A stretch of DNA of 28,000 nt from Isochrysis galbana (Eukaryota > Haptophyta > Isochrysidales > Isochrysidaceae). Below are positions 1 to 9,357 of this stretch, piece after piece (the stretch's first letter is position 1; each line of letters begins with the position of its first letter). The position numbers and the translations under genes were made by a program. Under the pieces are notes generated by a model that saw nothing but the letters and a program-made list of their open reading frames with translations, was not told the origin of the DNA and did no database searches. The stretch covers positions 2,038,237-2,066,236 of the forward strand of contig CM030932.1 of the NCBI GenBank assembly GCA_018136815.1, in the 5' to 3' direction.

Positions 1-16
1 AGACCAAAATAACACA

Positions 17-36
17 TGGTCGATTACGATCGACCA
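17..36. repeat. Perfect 8-bp inverted repeat
   Basis: TGGTCGAT and ATCGACCA are separated by the loop TACG. No gene is seen in 1-238. Bases 142-230 are strongly purine-rich (G runs) and form the leader of the following gene. The function of the palindrome is unknown. Confidence 0.5.
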
Positions 37-238
37 CATACTGAAGGCGACTCGCCTCACACTTTATTTATATCCATCACCGTTTACGCAAATATCTCAA
101 GAGGGAAGATTAGAGAGTGAAGAAACACACCGGAGTGCAGATTGCTGAGTGCGGAGGAGGAGAGGGCGGGGGGGGGGGAGGGAGAGAAGGGGGGGGCGAG
201 GGGGGAGGAGGAGGAGTCCGTCCGTCGTCGTCGTCGTG

Positions 239-2422
239 ATGCTGCGTGCGCTGGCGTGGCGCAGCCTGGGCGAGGACGGCGACACGCTGGTCGAAATGTC
301 TCGTGCGGGCGCGGGCCCACCCCGAGCGCGCCGCATACTCACCGAGGACACCTGCCGCTCGCGCTTCAAGACGCTCGTCATCTCTCTCACTGTGGTCGGC
401 TTCGCGTTCGCTTACATGCTCTGGCTGGCGCTTCGGCCTCTTCTTACCCCTGGAGGCTCAGACTGCACGGTCCACGGTGTGTGCGAGGTGTGGGTGTGGG
501 TGCCGGCGGAACTGCTTCGGCCAAACCCTTTCGTCCTCGACCTCAATGTCAGCTTCCACTGGTCGGGAGAGGAGGAGCTCTGGTGGCAACGCTGGAGAAG
601 GAGACTCGACGAGCATGAGGCCGGCCGCACCGAAAGCATCACGACTCGCGCCTTCTACGACGGGAACGGCGCAATGCTCGCACGCTTCTGCCCGAGTCAC
701 TCGGGTACCTGGTACTGGTCCGCCGGCTTGCCAACCTTGGGGCTGACCCGCTCAGGCAGTGTGCGGGTGCGCACGGCGCCATCACGGTCCTCCAAGGGAC
801 AAGTTCGCGCGTCGGGACGCGGGTTCGCTTACGACCAGGACGGTACGCCTCACGTGTCGGTGGGCACCACTGCGTACGCTTGGATCCATCAGAACTGGTC
901 TCTACGGCAGCAGACCCTTCAGACCCTCGCGCGCTCGCCTTTCAACAAGCTACGGATGACCATTTTCCCAAAATGGTACACGTACAACCACAAGGAGCCG
1001 GAGAGCGGACTGTACCCGTACGAAGGCAGCCCGCCCGACGCGTGGGATTTCACACGATTCAACCCGGCTTTCTGGCGCAGCCTCGAGGAGTCGGTGAGCA
1101 TGAATTGACCCCCACACGCTACCACGGCCTGCTCCAACCCTCACATGTGCCCTTGCAAACAGGTGCGGGGACTTCGCGACATTGGTGTCATAGCAGATAT
1201 TATTCTCTTCCACCCGTACGACTACGGGCACTGGGGCTTCGATTGCATGGGAGGCCGCAATCAAAGTACGTATGACCTCGCAAACGACGTGACCTACCTG
1301 CGCTATGCTGTGGCACGGCTTTCCTCTTTCTCAAATGTGTGGTGGTCTTTGGCAAACGAATGGGACTTGATAGCATGCAAGGCTGAAGGGTTGCCCGAAG
1401 GTGTGAGCTGGGATGATTTGAAGGTGAGCGGCATGTGTACCACCGACTCTTGTACGCTCTCCGTATGGAATTCGCTGCTGAACGGGCTGATGGAACCGGG
1501 TGAAGATGCCAGGTCTTGTGGAGATGAAATCACTTCACTTATGACTAAGGGCTACTCAGAGCTTGATGCGTGCCGCACAGTGGCCGACGCGCACGATGGC
1601 TGTTACCCTTGTCACCCCTCCTTTCTGGACGACCGAAACAATGGCCCTTGGCCACCAGTGGTGGCATCCTCACCAGTGTGGGACGCGTTGGCAGCTGTCT
1701 TGACAGCCGAGGATCCATACGGACGCGAGGCTTCGATACATCATGCTCGCGCCTTGTATAATCACTCTCGCGAGTGGGTGACACATGTGAGCCTTCAGGG
1801 TTTGGAGCACCTCACGGCCCGATTTATTGCAGGCCGCCGCTTTGGCGTCAAACCCGTGATATGGGATGAGGTGCAGTATGAGGGCGACCTACCACGGCCA
1901 TGGGCACAGCTATCGGGACCGGAGATGACGGACCGATTTTGGTGGGGGACAACACTCGGCGCTTACGTTGGTCACAGCGAAGCTCTACTACAACCTGGCT
2001 ACGTTGACGATGATCAATTGCTTTGGTGGTCGAAGGGCGGAAAGCTGCATGGAAGATCCGTGAGCCGAATCCAATGGTTCGCAGAATGGGCCTCGTCCAA
2101 CACCCACCCTCCTTTAGACTCCCTCGAGCCCATGGTCGCGAGGCCGCTCTGCGGATGTGATGGGACGGCACTCGTCGCGCCGGGCGAGTACGCTTTGTGG
2201 CGCCTTGAGCGTGCAGCGTCTGAACGCTCTGGTTGGTGCAATGTGTCGCTTCCGGGCTTGCCACGGGACGCCACGCTTGTAGCGGAAGCCATCGATTGGT
2301 GGACCAACACAAGGTTGCCAATCGCCCTCCAAGGGCCCAACAATGACACTGTGCCCGTGTGGGTTGGCGGGAAGGCTGAGCGCAACCCTCGTGTTATCGA
2401 GCTCAAGCGTCTTATCGCCTAG
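239..2422 (+). CDS. Membrane-anchored apiosidase-like glycoside hydrolase (DUF5060-DUF4038-DUF5605)
   Basis: Two exons, 239-1093 and 1163-2422, encode 704 aa; the 69-bp intron is phase 0 (GTGAGC...CAG) and contains an in-frame stop. A hydrophobic segment at residues 44-67 after a basic N-terminus predicts a type II membrane anchor. Residues about 75-185 resemble DUF5060 (NPF, FYDGNGAMLARF, SGTWYW). The TIM-barrel-like DUF4038 domain follows, with the family signatures NPAFWRSLEE, ILFHPYD, NVWWSLANEWDL (likely catalytic Glu) and DEVQYEGDL (second candidate Glu). The C-terminal about 110 aa resemble DUF5605. Family members are predicted to cut plant or bacterial glycans; the substrate here is unknown. 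A Cys-rich insert of about 90 residues follows ANEWDL, making the protein longer than the bacterial relatives I know of. I chose ATG 239 over 149 because residues before it are low-complexity Arg/Gly/Val from the purine-rich leader. Confidence 0.9.
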
Positions 2423-3043
2423 TCGCTCGCATTCGCTCTTTGAGCAGCCGGAAGGGGATGGCCATCCGCTAATGACGGGGTGCTACTATACTTGCTCGGT
2501 CGGGGCGGAAGAGGCGAGATCCAGCCTTGGATTCTAACTTTGCGGTCGATTCTCAGCCACGCATGGCTCCACACTCCCTATCACCGGGACACCAACTTGC
2601 CCCTCTTCTGATCCATTCTCACTTCACGTTCTCTTCTCGCTGTCTCCCCTATCACTTGATCTTGCCTCACACATCCTACCTCTATGCTTTCCCTCGCTTG
2701 CGTCGGCTACTATGTTTGCGTGCTAACGGTAACGGCGAGTGAAGCCCGCCACTAAAGGTATGCGCATCCGGCTCTACGTTCCTTTAGCACTTACACACCT
2801 CTGCCGGGGGTATTTAGTGTTTAGTGTTCTGATGCTTTGGTTTGTGCTTGCTCAAGATTTCGGATCTGAACCTACTTTTATAAGTAGTAGCGGGGTCAAT
2901 GGGGGCCTCGGCGCGCCCCCCTCCGCTCCATTGCAGACACCCCCCGGGTGGGCCTGCACGACCATCCTCAACCCCTGCCTTCTCGCAGCGGCTGAACACT
3001 CAACACAATAGCCCAGACCTTCAGTGGGCGCGCGCGGCGCGCC
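2423..3043. other. Intergenic stretch, no gene seen
   Basis: This stretch lies downstream of the glycoside hydrolase. Only short, compositionally biased open frames are present and none resembles a known protein. The final part (2890-3040) is GC-rich and precedes the dispersed motif at 3044. Confidence 0.4.
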
Positions 3044-3070
3044 GAAGTCGCGTTCCGTCGAAACAGGACC
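3044..3070 (+). repeat. Dispersed motif copy 1 (core GTCGCGTTCCGTC)
   Basis: The core GTCGCGTTCCGTC, preceded by GAA and followed by a run of A and GGAC, recurs at 6855-6882 (minus strand) and 24434-24461 (plus strand). Flanks differ, so it is a short dispersed element end or a protein-binding site rather than part of a gene. Confidence 0.5.
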
Positions 3071-3159
3071 ATACAAACATTTTATGATTATACGTCTGGA
3101 TTTGCACGTCGTCAACTAACTTTTTAGTCGGTCGCCATGGAGCGCGCCGTCGCTCCGCG

Positions 3160-3262
3160 CCCAAATATGCAGTAAATATGTGAACCATGCACAAATATGT
3201 GATCGATATGTATTCCGAAAAAATTGACCCAAATATGTAGTTCAATATGTCACATATTTCTA
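3160..3262. repeat. AT-rich cluster of ATATGT/ATATGC words
   Basis: Seven or so copies of an (A)AATATG(T/C) word, some degenerate, occur in about 100 bp of an otherwise GC-rich region, immediately after an ATGGAGCGCGCC sequence at 3137. No coding role is evident. Confidence 0.5.
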
Positions 3263-3537
3263 CCTAGGCCTACCCGCTGGCATCTTCCAAGGCTCGTTTC
3301 TCGACGGAAACTTCCCTCGCAAGCTGCTACTGCAGATCGACGGAAAGACCGTCCCGGTAAACTATGTCATCCGAGCATGCAAAGAGATCAACATGCCGGA
3401 ATCCATTCACTCCCCTCATAAGCTCATGGTCCACGGCAGCCTACGCGGATGCAAAGGTTGTCTTCGTACGCGCCCCAGCAGCCGTCGCAGCGCTCTGCGA
3501 TCGAAGCCGTACCGTGACCCCTCGTGCCCTTGAACCC
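3229..3537 (+). pseudogene. Open-frame remnant of unrecognised protein, possibly element-derived
   Basis: One frame stays open from just after a TGA at about 3226 to a TGA at about 3535. It reads about 85 residues of balanced composition (for example LGLPAGIFQGSFLDGNFPRK, then KLMVHGSLRGCKGCLRTRPS). The composition is unlike the low-complexity frames around it, so it may be an old coding fragment. There is no start codon in a sensible position and I do not recognise a family. It ends shortly before the 15-bp direct repeat at 3565. Confidence 0.3.
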
Positions 3538-3564
3538 CCAGTGCCTTGTGTGTGGTCTCTCGCT

Positions 3565-4475
3565 AGAAATCACCCACTATAAATAAAATAATCAATGTTA
3601 TATCCTAGCCAACCCCACTAGCTAATTGGACACAACTTTTCCGTCCCGGAATCCCGCCATGCTTGACGAGCCAGGTGTCCGGGTGCTACCGGGGGGAGGG
3701 GGCACCGCCCCCTCCCCTCGATATTTGTCCTCCCCCCAGTGCATGCACCGACCCCGCGCACCCCAGCGCGTCCTCTCCTCGAGTCCACGCTGGGGGGAAA
3801 CCCCTTTCGGGTAAAAGCAACGCGGGGGGGGGGGGGGGGCACTCGTGAGATAGGGGCCCAGAAGCGCTAATCTCCCTCGCTAGTGCGAGTGGCCACGGCG
3901 AGCCGCGGCCCTTCCCTCCTGGCTCTGGCGCCCCCGTCTTCTCTTACCCAAACGGGGCGAGAAGACACGTTACTGCCGGAGGGGAGAGCTGCCGCTCCCC
4001 CTCCCCTCCCTCTTCCCTTTTCCTCCTCTCTTCCCTGCGGCGGGGGCCCATGGCGCGCGCCTGCGGCCCCTCGCTCAGGTCCCCAGATGGCCTGCAGGGC
4101 CTGGGAGCACAGCTCAGGGGGCAGGTGAGGCTGGGGCATGGCCCTGGCCCCTCCTGCCTCTCCCTCGCTGGCGCTCCGCGGCCCTGCGGGTCGACTGGAG
4201 CTGGCTGGGGGGTCCTGAACAGGGGGGCCCAGGGGGAGGAGGGGCTGGTCAGAGGAATGGGCAGGCCACGACGGGCCAGGGCGGGCGAGTCAGGCGGGCC
4301 TGTAGGGAGAGGAATGGGTCAGCAGGGCTGTGTGCTCCTGGCAGGCCATCAGGCGTGCCAGGAGAGTGGGTGGATCCTCCCCCATGGCAGGGGAGGAGTG
4401 GAGAGAGAGGGGGGCTCGTGCCCCCCCATGGGCGAACTAAGTATAAACTTAGTTGTAGAAAGAAATCACCCACTA
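3565..4475. mobile_element. GC-rich block flanked by exact 15-bp direct repeats
   Basis: AGAAATCACCCACTA occurs at 3565-3579 and again at 4461-4475, enclosing 881 bp. This is the pattern expected of a target-site duplication around an inserted sequence. The inside is GC-rich with a 15-base G run near 3825. At its right end it carries the inverted repeat AACTAAG/CTTAGTT (about 4435-4455). No protein domain is recognisable and no terminal inverted repeats are obvious, so the class is undetermined. Confidence 0.45.
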
Positions 4476-4860
4476 GATATTGACTCAATCTGTTCCTATG
4501 GACCCAATACCGCCCTCTTCACCGCCAAATCCGCCCTCGCCGCCGCGCGCGGACCCCGTTACCACTGCACCCGTGCCCAAGCCTTCCCAAGTATCTTCAC
4601 CCGCTACCCAAGTCGATAGGCCGCCTACGGACGCGTGGGTTGCCAAGGATGGAGTCTCAGGAGCCTTACCCGGATCCTGGGGTCAGTCCATCTCCACGAA
4701 GGGCGAGAAGAGTATCAGAGTATCCCAGGTGGCGCAGGATACTTGACTACTCGAGACTCGAGTCGCAGTCATTTATTTCTCGAGGACCGCTCACGGCGCG
4801 AGCTGGTAAGGGCCATTCTTCTTGGTTTAGAGATCCCCCCCCCCCCCGGTGCTTTTTCCT
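4476..4860 (+). other. Proline-rich open frames, possible retroelement linker remnant
   Basis: Frames here encode Pro/Ser-rich segments followed by Arg-rich RRARRVSEYPRW-like residues. This resembles the low-complexity linker between integrase and reverse transcriptase of copia elements, but no diagnostic motif is present. The assignment is a guess from composition and from the LTR-like repeat that follows. Confidence 0.2.
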
Positions 4861-4872
4861 GGTGAGTCGGCC

Positions 4873-5130
4873 GACGTAGGTCGGTTCGCCTTACTCGGTT
4901 TTCCCTCAATTTAGAATTTAAAATACAATTTAACTTGTGGGGGGTTAGAATGTTAGAATGGGAGCTGGGGGTTTGCGAGGGGGGAGATGTGGAGGGGTGC
5001 ATATGTGTATGTATCTGTGGCAGCAACATGCGCCGAGGCGTACGGGTAGGTGCGCTGAGGGTTGTCGTGTTAGTACCGGGCTATTGAGAGTAGTGGTACT
5101 AATGCTCACTTATATTATTATTACATAATT
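4873..5130 (+). repeat. LTR-like dispersed repeat, copy A
   Basis: It aligns by eye with 20237-20480: both share an ACGTAGGTCGGT start, a GGGGGTTTGCGAGGGGGGAG block, a region of TACGGG...GCTGAGGG, and an ending TAGTACCGGGC...GGTACTA followed by TATTATTATT. A partial inverted copy of the end lies at 25690-25735. The end contains the perfect stem TTAGTACC/GGTACTAA. The copies are diverged and no adjacent intact element is seen. Confidence 0.5.
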
Positions 5131-5215
5131 CGTCAGGGATTTATTCGTTTATTTCCTATTTCCGACACCCACATTTTCGGAAGAGGGAGAGGCCGGCTGG
5201 CTCCGCCATCGCGCG

Positions 5216-5849
5216 ATGGAGAGCGGGCGCCGCCTCAACGCTGGCCGCAAGGCAACGCGGCCGGCGCAGGAGCCAGTGGTGCCGCTTGGCGCCCTGCAGC
5301 AGTTCCTCGCCGCGATTCGCGCGCGAGATTTCGAGGGGGCAAAGGCCCTCGCTTTCCAAAGTGCGCCAGGCCCCATCGCGGGCCAACGCTGCCTTTTGCG
5401 TGCGGCGCTCGGCTCAACTAGCCCTCTCCATTTGTCGTTCACGCAGTATTGACTGACGAGCCGAACAACGAGACAGTCCTTGCAGCACTACCTACCATCG
5501 ATAAGATGCTCAAATTCCAAGAAGGTGGTCCGGGCTTGCTCCTCGAGGCCATGATCCATCTGCCAAAGGCTAACTGCCCCCTGCTCTCTGTTTCACAGAT
5601 CTTCGAGACGACGAGGAAGAAGAGGACTCGTCCGAGAGCGATGAGGACGAGGATGAGGAAGAGGGCGAGGACGGAGAATCTCAGGGGGGCGAGGCAGAGG
5701 ACGAGGACGACACAGAGGAAGAGGCCGTCGAGGTGCAACCTATGCCTGAAGAGATTGAGCGGGCAAAGGCGGAGAGGTTGCAACAGCTCATGCAGCCTGA
5801 GCGCGACGCAGAGATTCGCACCTCTCTGCACGGACTGATTAGCGAATGA
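5216..5849 (+). CDS. ERICH2-like glutamate-rich protein
   Basis: Three exons, 5216-5360, 5447-5524 and 5599-5849, give 157 aa; both introns (86 and 74 bp) are phase 1 with GTGCGC and GTGGTC donors and CAG acceptors. Splicing joins LQQFLAAIRARDFEGAKALA to FQILTDEPNNETVLAALP, a helix pair like the TPR-like core I know from vertebrate ERICH2 (FL..I..RDY..A..L...IL..EP.N). A long Asp/Glu/Ser tract (about residues 75-115) and a short helical tail ending in HGLISE follow. ERICH2 relatives are found mostly in ciliated species, so an axonemal role is plausible but inferred. The reading frame is fixed by both splice junctions. ATG 5216 is the only convenient start in exon 1. Confidence 0.7.
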
Positions 5850-6580
5850 ATGGCATACTTCACTTCGCCTCACAAAGATTGGGCTTCGCTCGCAGTTCTC
5901 CCACTTGTCTGGACTGCTAATTTTGGAGTGACAGCGGATGTTTTATGCCTAGGGTGAAACTGCCGGCATTAATCTTCATCAACTTGTCTCCTACCATCTC
6001 CATTGACCATTTTTAGTATTCGTTTCGTCAACGGTGTGCAGTGAAAATAAACTTCTTATGTTCTAGCTGCACATGCAGTGGGGCACTGTTACGGGTAGGG
6101 GGAGTCTGTCCCCACGCTCGAGAGGGCTGGTTCCCCCCTCCCGCTCGTCGGGGTCCTCCGAAGATCCGTTTCGGCCGACGGCCCACCGCGGCGCCCCTTT
6201 CCCTCCCTTCCAGTATCCTCCGGGGGGGAGCCGCCCCGCAGCCGCGGGGGGCGGATCTCTCACGTTTCTCAGTGCTGCTTCTAGGTTCTAGGTTCCCCCT
6301 CCTTGTTTCTTACCCGTCCCGCATCTATCTCAAAAAAGATAGGGTCATGGAGCGCGCGTCGCTCCCCTCTTCCCCTACCGTCTCCCCCGCCGCGCCGGCC
6401 GATCGGGCCGCGACCAACGCCGTGCCACCGAAGCGAGCGCAGCAGCACCCAAGACTGACCAGGTGCGCACGAGCCATCGCGCCACGGTCAAGAAATGCAG
6501 CCCAACGCCCAACCCTTACTAATAATAGATAAGAGTTTTAAAAGCCCCTGATTGACCGCCCTAGGAGTGCCACTCCACAC
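5850..6580. other. Intergenic, with an ATGGAGCG leader-like sequence at 6346
   Basis: No supported gene. At about 6327-6345 the stem CTATCT/AGATAG precedes ATGGAGCGCGC. The frame opened there runs about 61 codons of Ala/Pro-rich sequence to a stop near 6530. It parallels the starts at 6604 and 11375, suggesting a family of related mobile sequences. Confidence 0.35.
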
Positions 6581-6642
6581 AAACTATTGTTATAGTTTGA
6601 CCTATGGAGCGTGCCGCGACCGCTCCCGAGCCCCAGGCGACC
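6581..6642 (+). repeat. 62-bp repeat identical to 11352-11413
   Basis: All 62 bases match the 5' end of the inserted element at 11351. The shared part has a hairpin (AACTAT/ATAGTT), a short spacer and then ATGGAGCGTGCCGCG. Sequence identity stops abruptly on both sides, so this is either a truncated second copy or a conserved 5' module. Confidence 0.75.
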
Positions 6643-6713
6643 GGGAAGTCGATGCGCATACGCACGGCGTGCACAGTGATTGCAAGTAATCACATGTGCT
6701 GCGTAAACGAAAT

Positions 6714-6788
6714 ATCTCGTATACGGCGACTTTACGTTAATGTGGGCCTTGGAGGAAAAAGTTTCTATGCACATCTCGTATACGGCGA
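6714..6788 (+). repeat. 16-bp direct repeat pair
   Basis: ATCTCGTATACGGCGA occurs at 6714-6729 and 6773-6788, separated by 43 bp. It may be a small duplication or a target duplication around a very short insert. Confidence 0.5.
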
Positions 6789-6854
6789 TTAGCTTTGTTT
6801 TGTACCACTATTGTTAATAACTAAAAAGAAAACAGATATGTTGAAAAACCACCT

Positions 6855-6882
6855 GGTCCTCTTTTGACGGAACGCGACTTCA
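6855..6882 (-). repeat. Dispersed motif copy 2 (core GTCGCGTTCCGTC)
   Basis: On the minus strand this reads CTGAAGTCGCGTTCCGTCAA followed by AAGAGGACC. It matches the motif at 3044-3070 and 24434-24461. The rest of 6883-7426 shows no gene; it is the 3' flank of the minus-strand glycosyltransferase. Confidence 0.5.
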
Positions 6883-7426
6883 GCCACTCCCTACTCCCTC
6901 GCCCCTCGCCCCAGCCCCAGTCCCCTCCCGGTTCCCTGTCCCCTTGAACCAATTGCAACTCGGCCATCACCCCTCCCTCCACTCGGGAAACCCACCGCCG
7001 CCCGGGCCCCCAATGAGACAAGACTACCACCCCGCATACGTACGGCCCCACCCCCAGGTCCAAGTTGGCGCAGTCCATGGCCGCGTGTGCGGTGAGAATA
7101 TTATAAGGCTTAATTTTAATTTCATTTCTTCTGGCTACTTCTACACACCTAATCACATGACTGAACACACCGACTATCCTCAGGACAACCATAGCGACAA
7201 CGACGAAGCATTGGGGACGAACTTCATAACTGGGTGTGCCAGACATGCCCTGAGGACCCTACAAGAAGAGCCGGTGTGTGTCTGCAGTGGTAGTTGCTCG
7301 CCATTTGGACTGCGTACTAGCGACGGCGAGGGGTGATCAGGCAGTGCGCTGACACACATTGCTTGCAACAAAAGCCAGGTGACCAGCAAGCCGCGATCAA
7401 CATTAGATCAACAAATCCGCCTCACC

Positions 7427-9340
7427 TCACTGCCATAGCGCGGATCGTCGCAAGCGCCTCTTTGGCGAAAGTCGCCGTCCACGACCTTTGTTGTTTGCCC
7501 AAAGCTTTCCCCCATCGCGCACGCAAACCTCGTGATCGTATTCCGCACCAAGTTGGATTTGATTGTACGCAGCATTAAAGCCATGGTGCTTCAAGTTGTG
7601 GACCAAGAGCGAGTTGGGCGACGCCGGCCTATACAGCCCACCCCTCAACGAGGCCGCAGCTCCATCGGGGCGACAAACGAAGTCATGGACCCAGCGGCCT
7701 ATGTTGATGTAGTGGACTGTCTCATTGGCATATGTGAGCCAGTAACCGGTGGCAGTATCCTCATACTTCTGCCACTGATACTCGTCTTTTGTCGGACCTC
7801 GCGCGTCTGCAATCCACTTGCGCACTCCCAAATCCTTCGTGACCCAATGCAGCAACGGGCTTGAGAAGATGTATCCGGCGCCAGTACCGTACGGAAACGG
7901 CGGCACTGCGCCGAATTCGTCGCAAGGTCGAATCCAGTGACTGGAATGTGGTGTTCCCCATGACTGGCCAAAGTTCTTGAGGGCCGCTGATGCATCCCAT
8001 CCAAAGCCGCATCTTTCGCCTCGAGTGCCGGCGAAGGACGCAAGCGGAATAATTGATCCCCAATTAATGGCCGCAGTGAACGAATACCGGTAGCACTGCA
8101 TCGAAAGCAACAGGGGCACTATCTGGCGAAGATTAACCGCAGTGTCATCATCCACTTTGCCCACAAAGGGGATACCTGGCACAGCAGTAGCCGCGTGGTC
8201 GAAGAAGCCGAACTGCTTGAAGGTGGGCATGCTGCGCCCCATTTTCGTGTAATTCGAGTACTTGGTCTTCTTGCGCAGTATCATCCGAGACTCCGCGACG
8301 GGCAGGAACAGGATGTCGCCGTGCTCCCGTGCCTCGTCAATCAGCGCATGTGTCTCCTCGGGAGGGTGGAAGGCGCTAAGCAGGAAGCACACCGTCACAT
8401 TGACACCGACCTCAGGAGACCGTAGCCAGGAGTTTCTCGCAGAGTCCCTGCGTTTTCGGCCCACGGGTCCGTGGATAGACGGTACGCCCAACAGCAGCAG
8501 CGCGCGCTCGTTTAGCAACGAGGAATCTGCTGAACAACGTAGCGGTCGAAGATCACCTGAGGTACTGTCCGTTGAAGGTTCGGCAGGGATAAGTTTCATC
8601 ATTGCAGCCATATTTGGCCGCCAGCCTGGGCGCCCTAGAGCTATCATTGCGGATTCGGCATCCATATTGGAGGCATTGGCCAGCGGATCGACAGTGCCGT
8701 GCGGCGAGCGGGGCGGCGGGAGCAGGGCCGCCCTCACAAAGCTCACGCCAGGGAATGGCGATGGCGTGCGGCCCATAGGCACAGATGGTTGACCGGAGCA
8801 ATTCACCAGTCGTCGTGCCCGTGTGACGGCATCCGTTTGGTCAGTCAAAGGGCCACGGAATATTTCATGGATGGTGTAACGCTTGGAGAGTCCCGCTCGG
8901 AAGCAGACGTGGTACTTTCGTGATGGGCAAAGCGGTAGGTATGCGTCTGGAGTAGAATTCACTCCGATGGGGAAGCGAGGCATCTCGATCGACGGGCGCA
9001 TCCGCCCCCGCAAACGTTTATGCAAGTGGGTGACATTGCCTCGCAAGCGTGAGTACTTGTCCAGAGTAGAGTTCATCCTCATCGGAAAGCCTAAGCGCTC
9101 GTTCCGGTGGCGAAGCTGCCCTCGCAGGTGTTTGCGCTGTTGGGTGACGTTGCCTCGCAGATACCGTCGCTGCCTGGTGATGTTGCCTCGCAGACGTCGA
9201 AACTCTTGGGTGAGATTGAGCCAAGGTGCGGAGGCGGGACCTGTGAGCCAATTCCAAAGCCCGTGATTTCCGTGCGAGTAGATGCCGCTTCGAACTTCCG
9301 CCACGGCGAAGCCAGCAAGGAGTAGCGTGATGAAGAGCAT
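7427..9340 (-). CDS. GT31-family galactosyltransferase-like protein
   Basis: A single exon of 637 aa. Residues 1-18 (MLFITLLLAGFAVAEVRS) form a signal peptide or anchor for the secretory route. Residues 50-137 carry an 11-residue repeat (LRGN[IV]T.QR..) with several N-glycosylation sequons and a second duplicated unit (FPMRMNSTLDKYSRL / FPIGVNSTPDAYLPL). The catalytic part shows the family's RNSWLRS near 301-310, the metal-binding VGKVDDDTAVN at 393-403, PYGTGAGYIFSSPLL at 483-497 and the acidic YEDTATGYWL at 526-535, as in Galactosyl_T enzymes. It probably transfers galactose or GlcNAc to glycans in the Golgi. The C-terminus is basic (RGRRLSPKRRLRR). The first ATG (9340) is only 17 bp after the stop of the bL33 gene on the same strand. 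Acceptor sugar is unknown. Confidence 0.88.
   Translation of the reverse strand: MLFITLLLAGFAVAEVRSGIYSHGNHGLWNWLTGPASAPWLNLTQEFRRLRGNITRQRRYLRGNVTQQRKHLRGQLRHRNERLGFPMRMNSTLDKYSRLRGNVTHLHKRLRGRMRPSIEMPRFPIGVNSTPDAYLPLCPSRKYHVCFRAGLSKRYTIHEIFRGPLTDQTDAVTRARRLVNCSGQPSVPMGRTPSPFPGVSFVRAALLPPPRSPHGTVDPLANASNMDAESAMIALGRPGWRPNMAAMMKLIPAEPSTDSTSGDLRPLRCSADSSLLNERALLLLGVPSIHGPVGRKRRDSARNSWLRSPEVGVNVTVCFLLSAFHPPEETHALIDEAREHGDILFLPVAESRMILRKKTKYSNYTKMGRSMPTFKQFGFFDHAATAVPGIPFVGKVDDDTAVNLRQIVPLLLSMQCYRYSFTAAINWGSIIPLASFAGTRGERCGFGWDASAALKNFGQSWGTPHSSHWIRPCDEFGAVPPFPYGTGAGYIFSSPLLHWVTKDLGVRKWIADARGPTKDEYQWQKYEDTATGYWLTYANETVHYINIGRWVHDFVCRPDGAAASLRGGLYRPASPNSLLVHNLKHHGFNAAYNQIQLGAEYDHEVCVRDGGKLWANNKGRGRRLSPKRRLRRSALWQ
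8930..9193 (-). repeat. In-frame 33-bp repeats in the GT31 gene
   Basis: The repeats encode LRGNITRQRRY, LRGNVTQQRKH, LRGQLRHRNER, LRGNVTHLHKR and LRGRMRPS. The 33-base period gives the 11-residue period, and at least three units carry an N-x-T sequon. Such repeats are prone to copy-number change. Confidence 0.75.
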
Positions 9341-9357
9341 GTCCTGCACGAAGATGG

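Noticed and set aside
1423..1706. Possible second intron in the hydrolase (GTGAGC donor, CAG acceptor)
   Set aside because: The splice would shift the frame, while the unspliced sequence is open and in frame with conserved residues on both sides.
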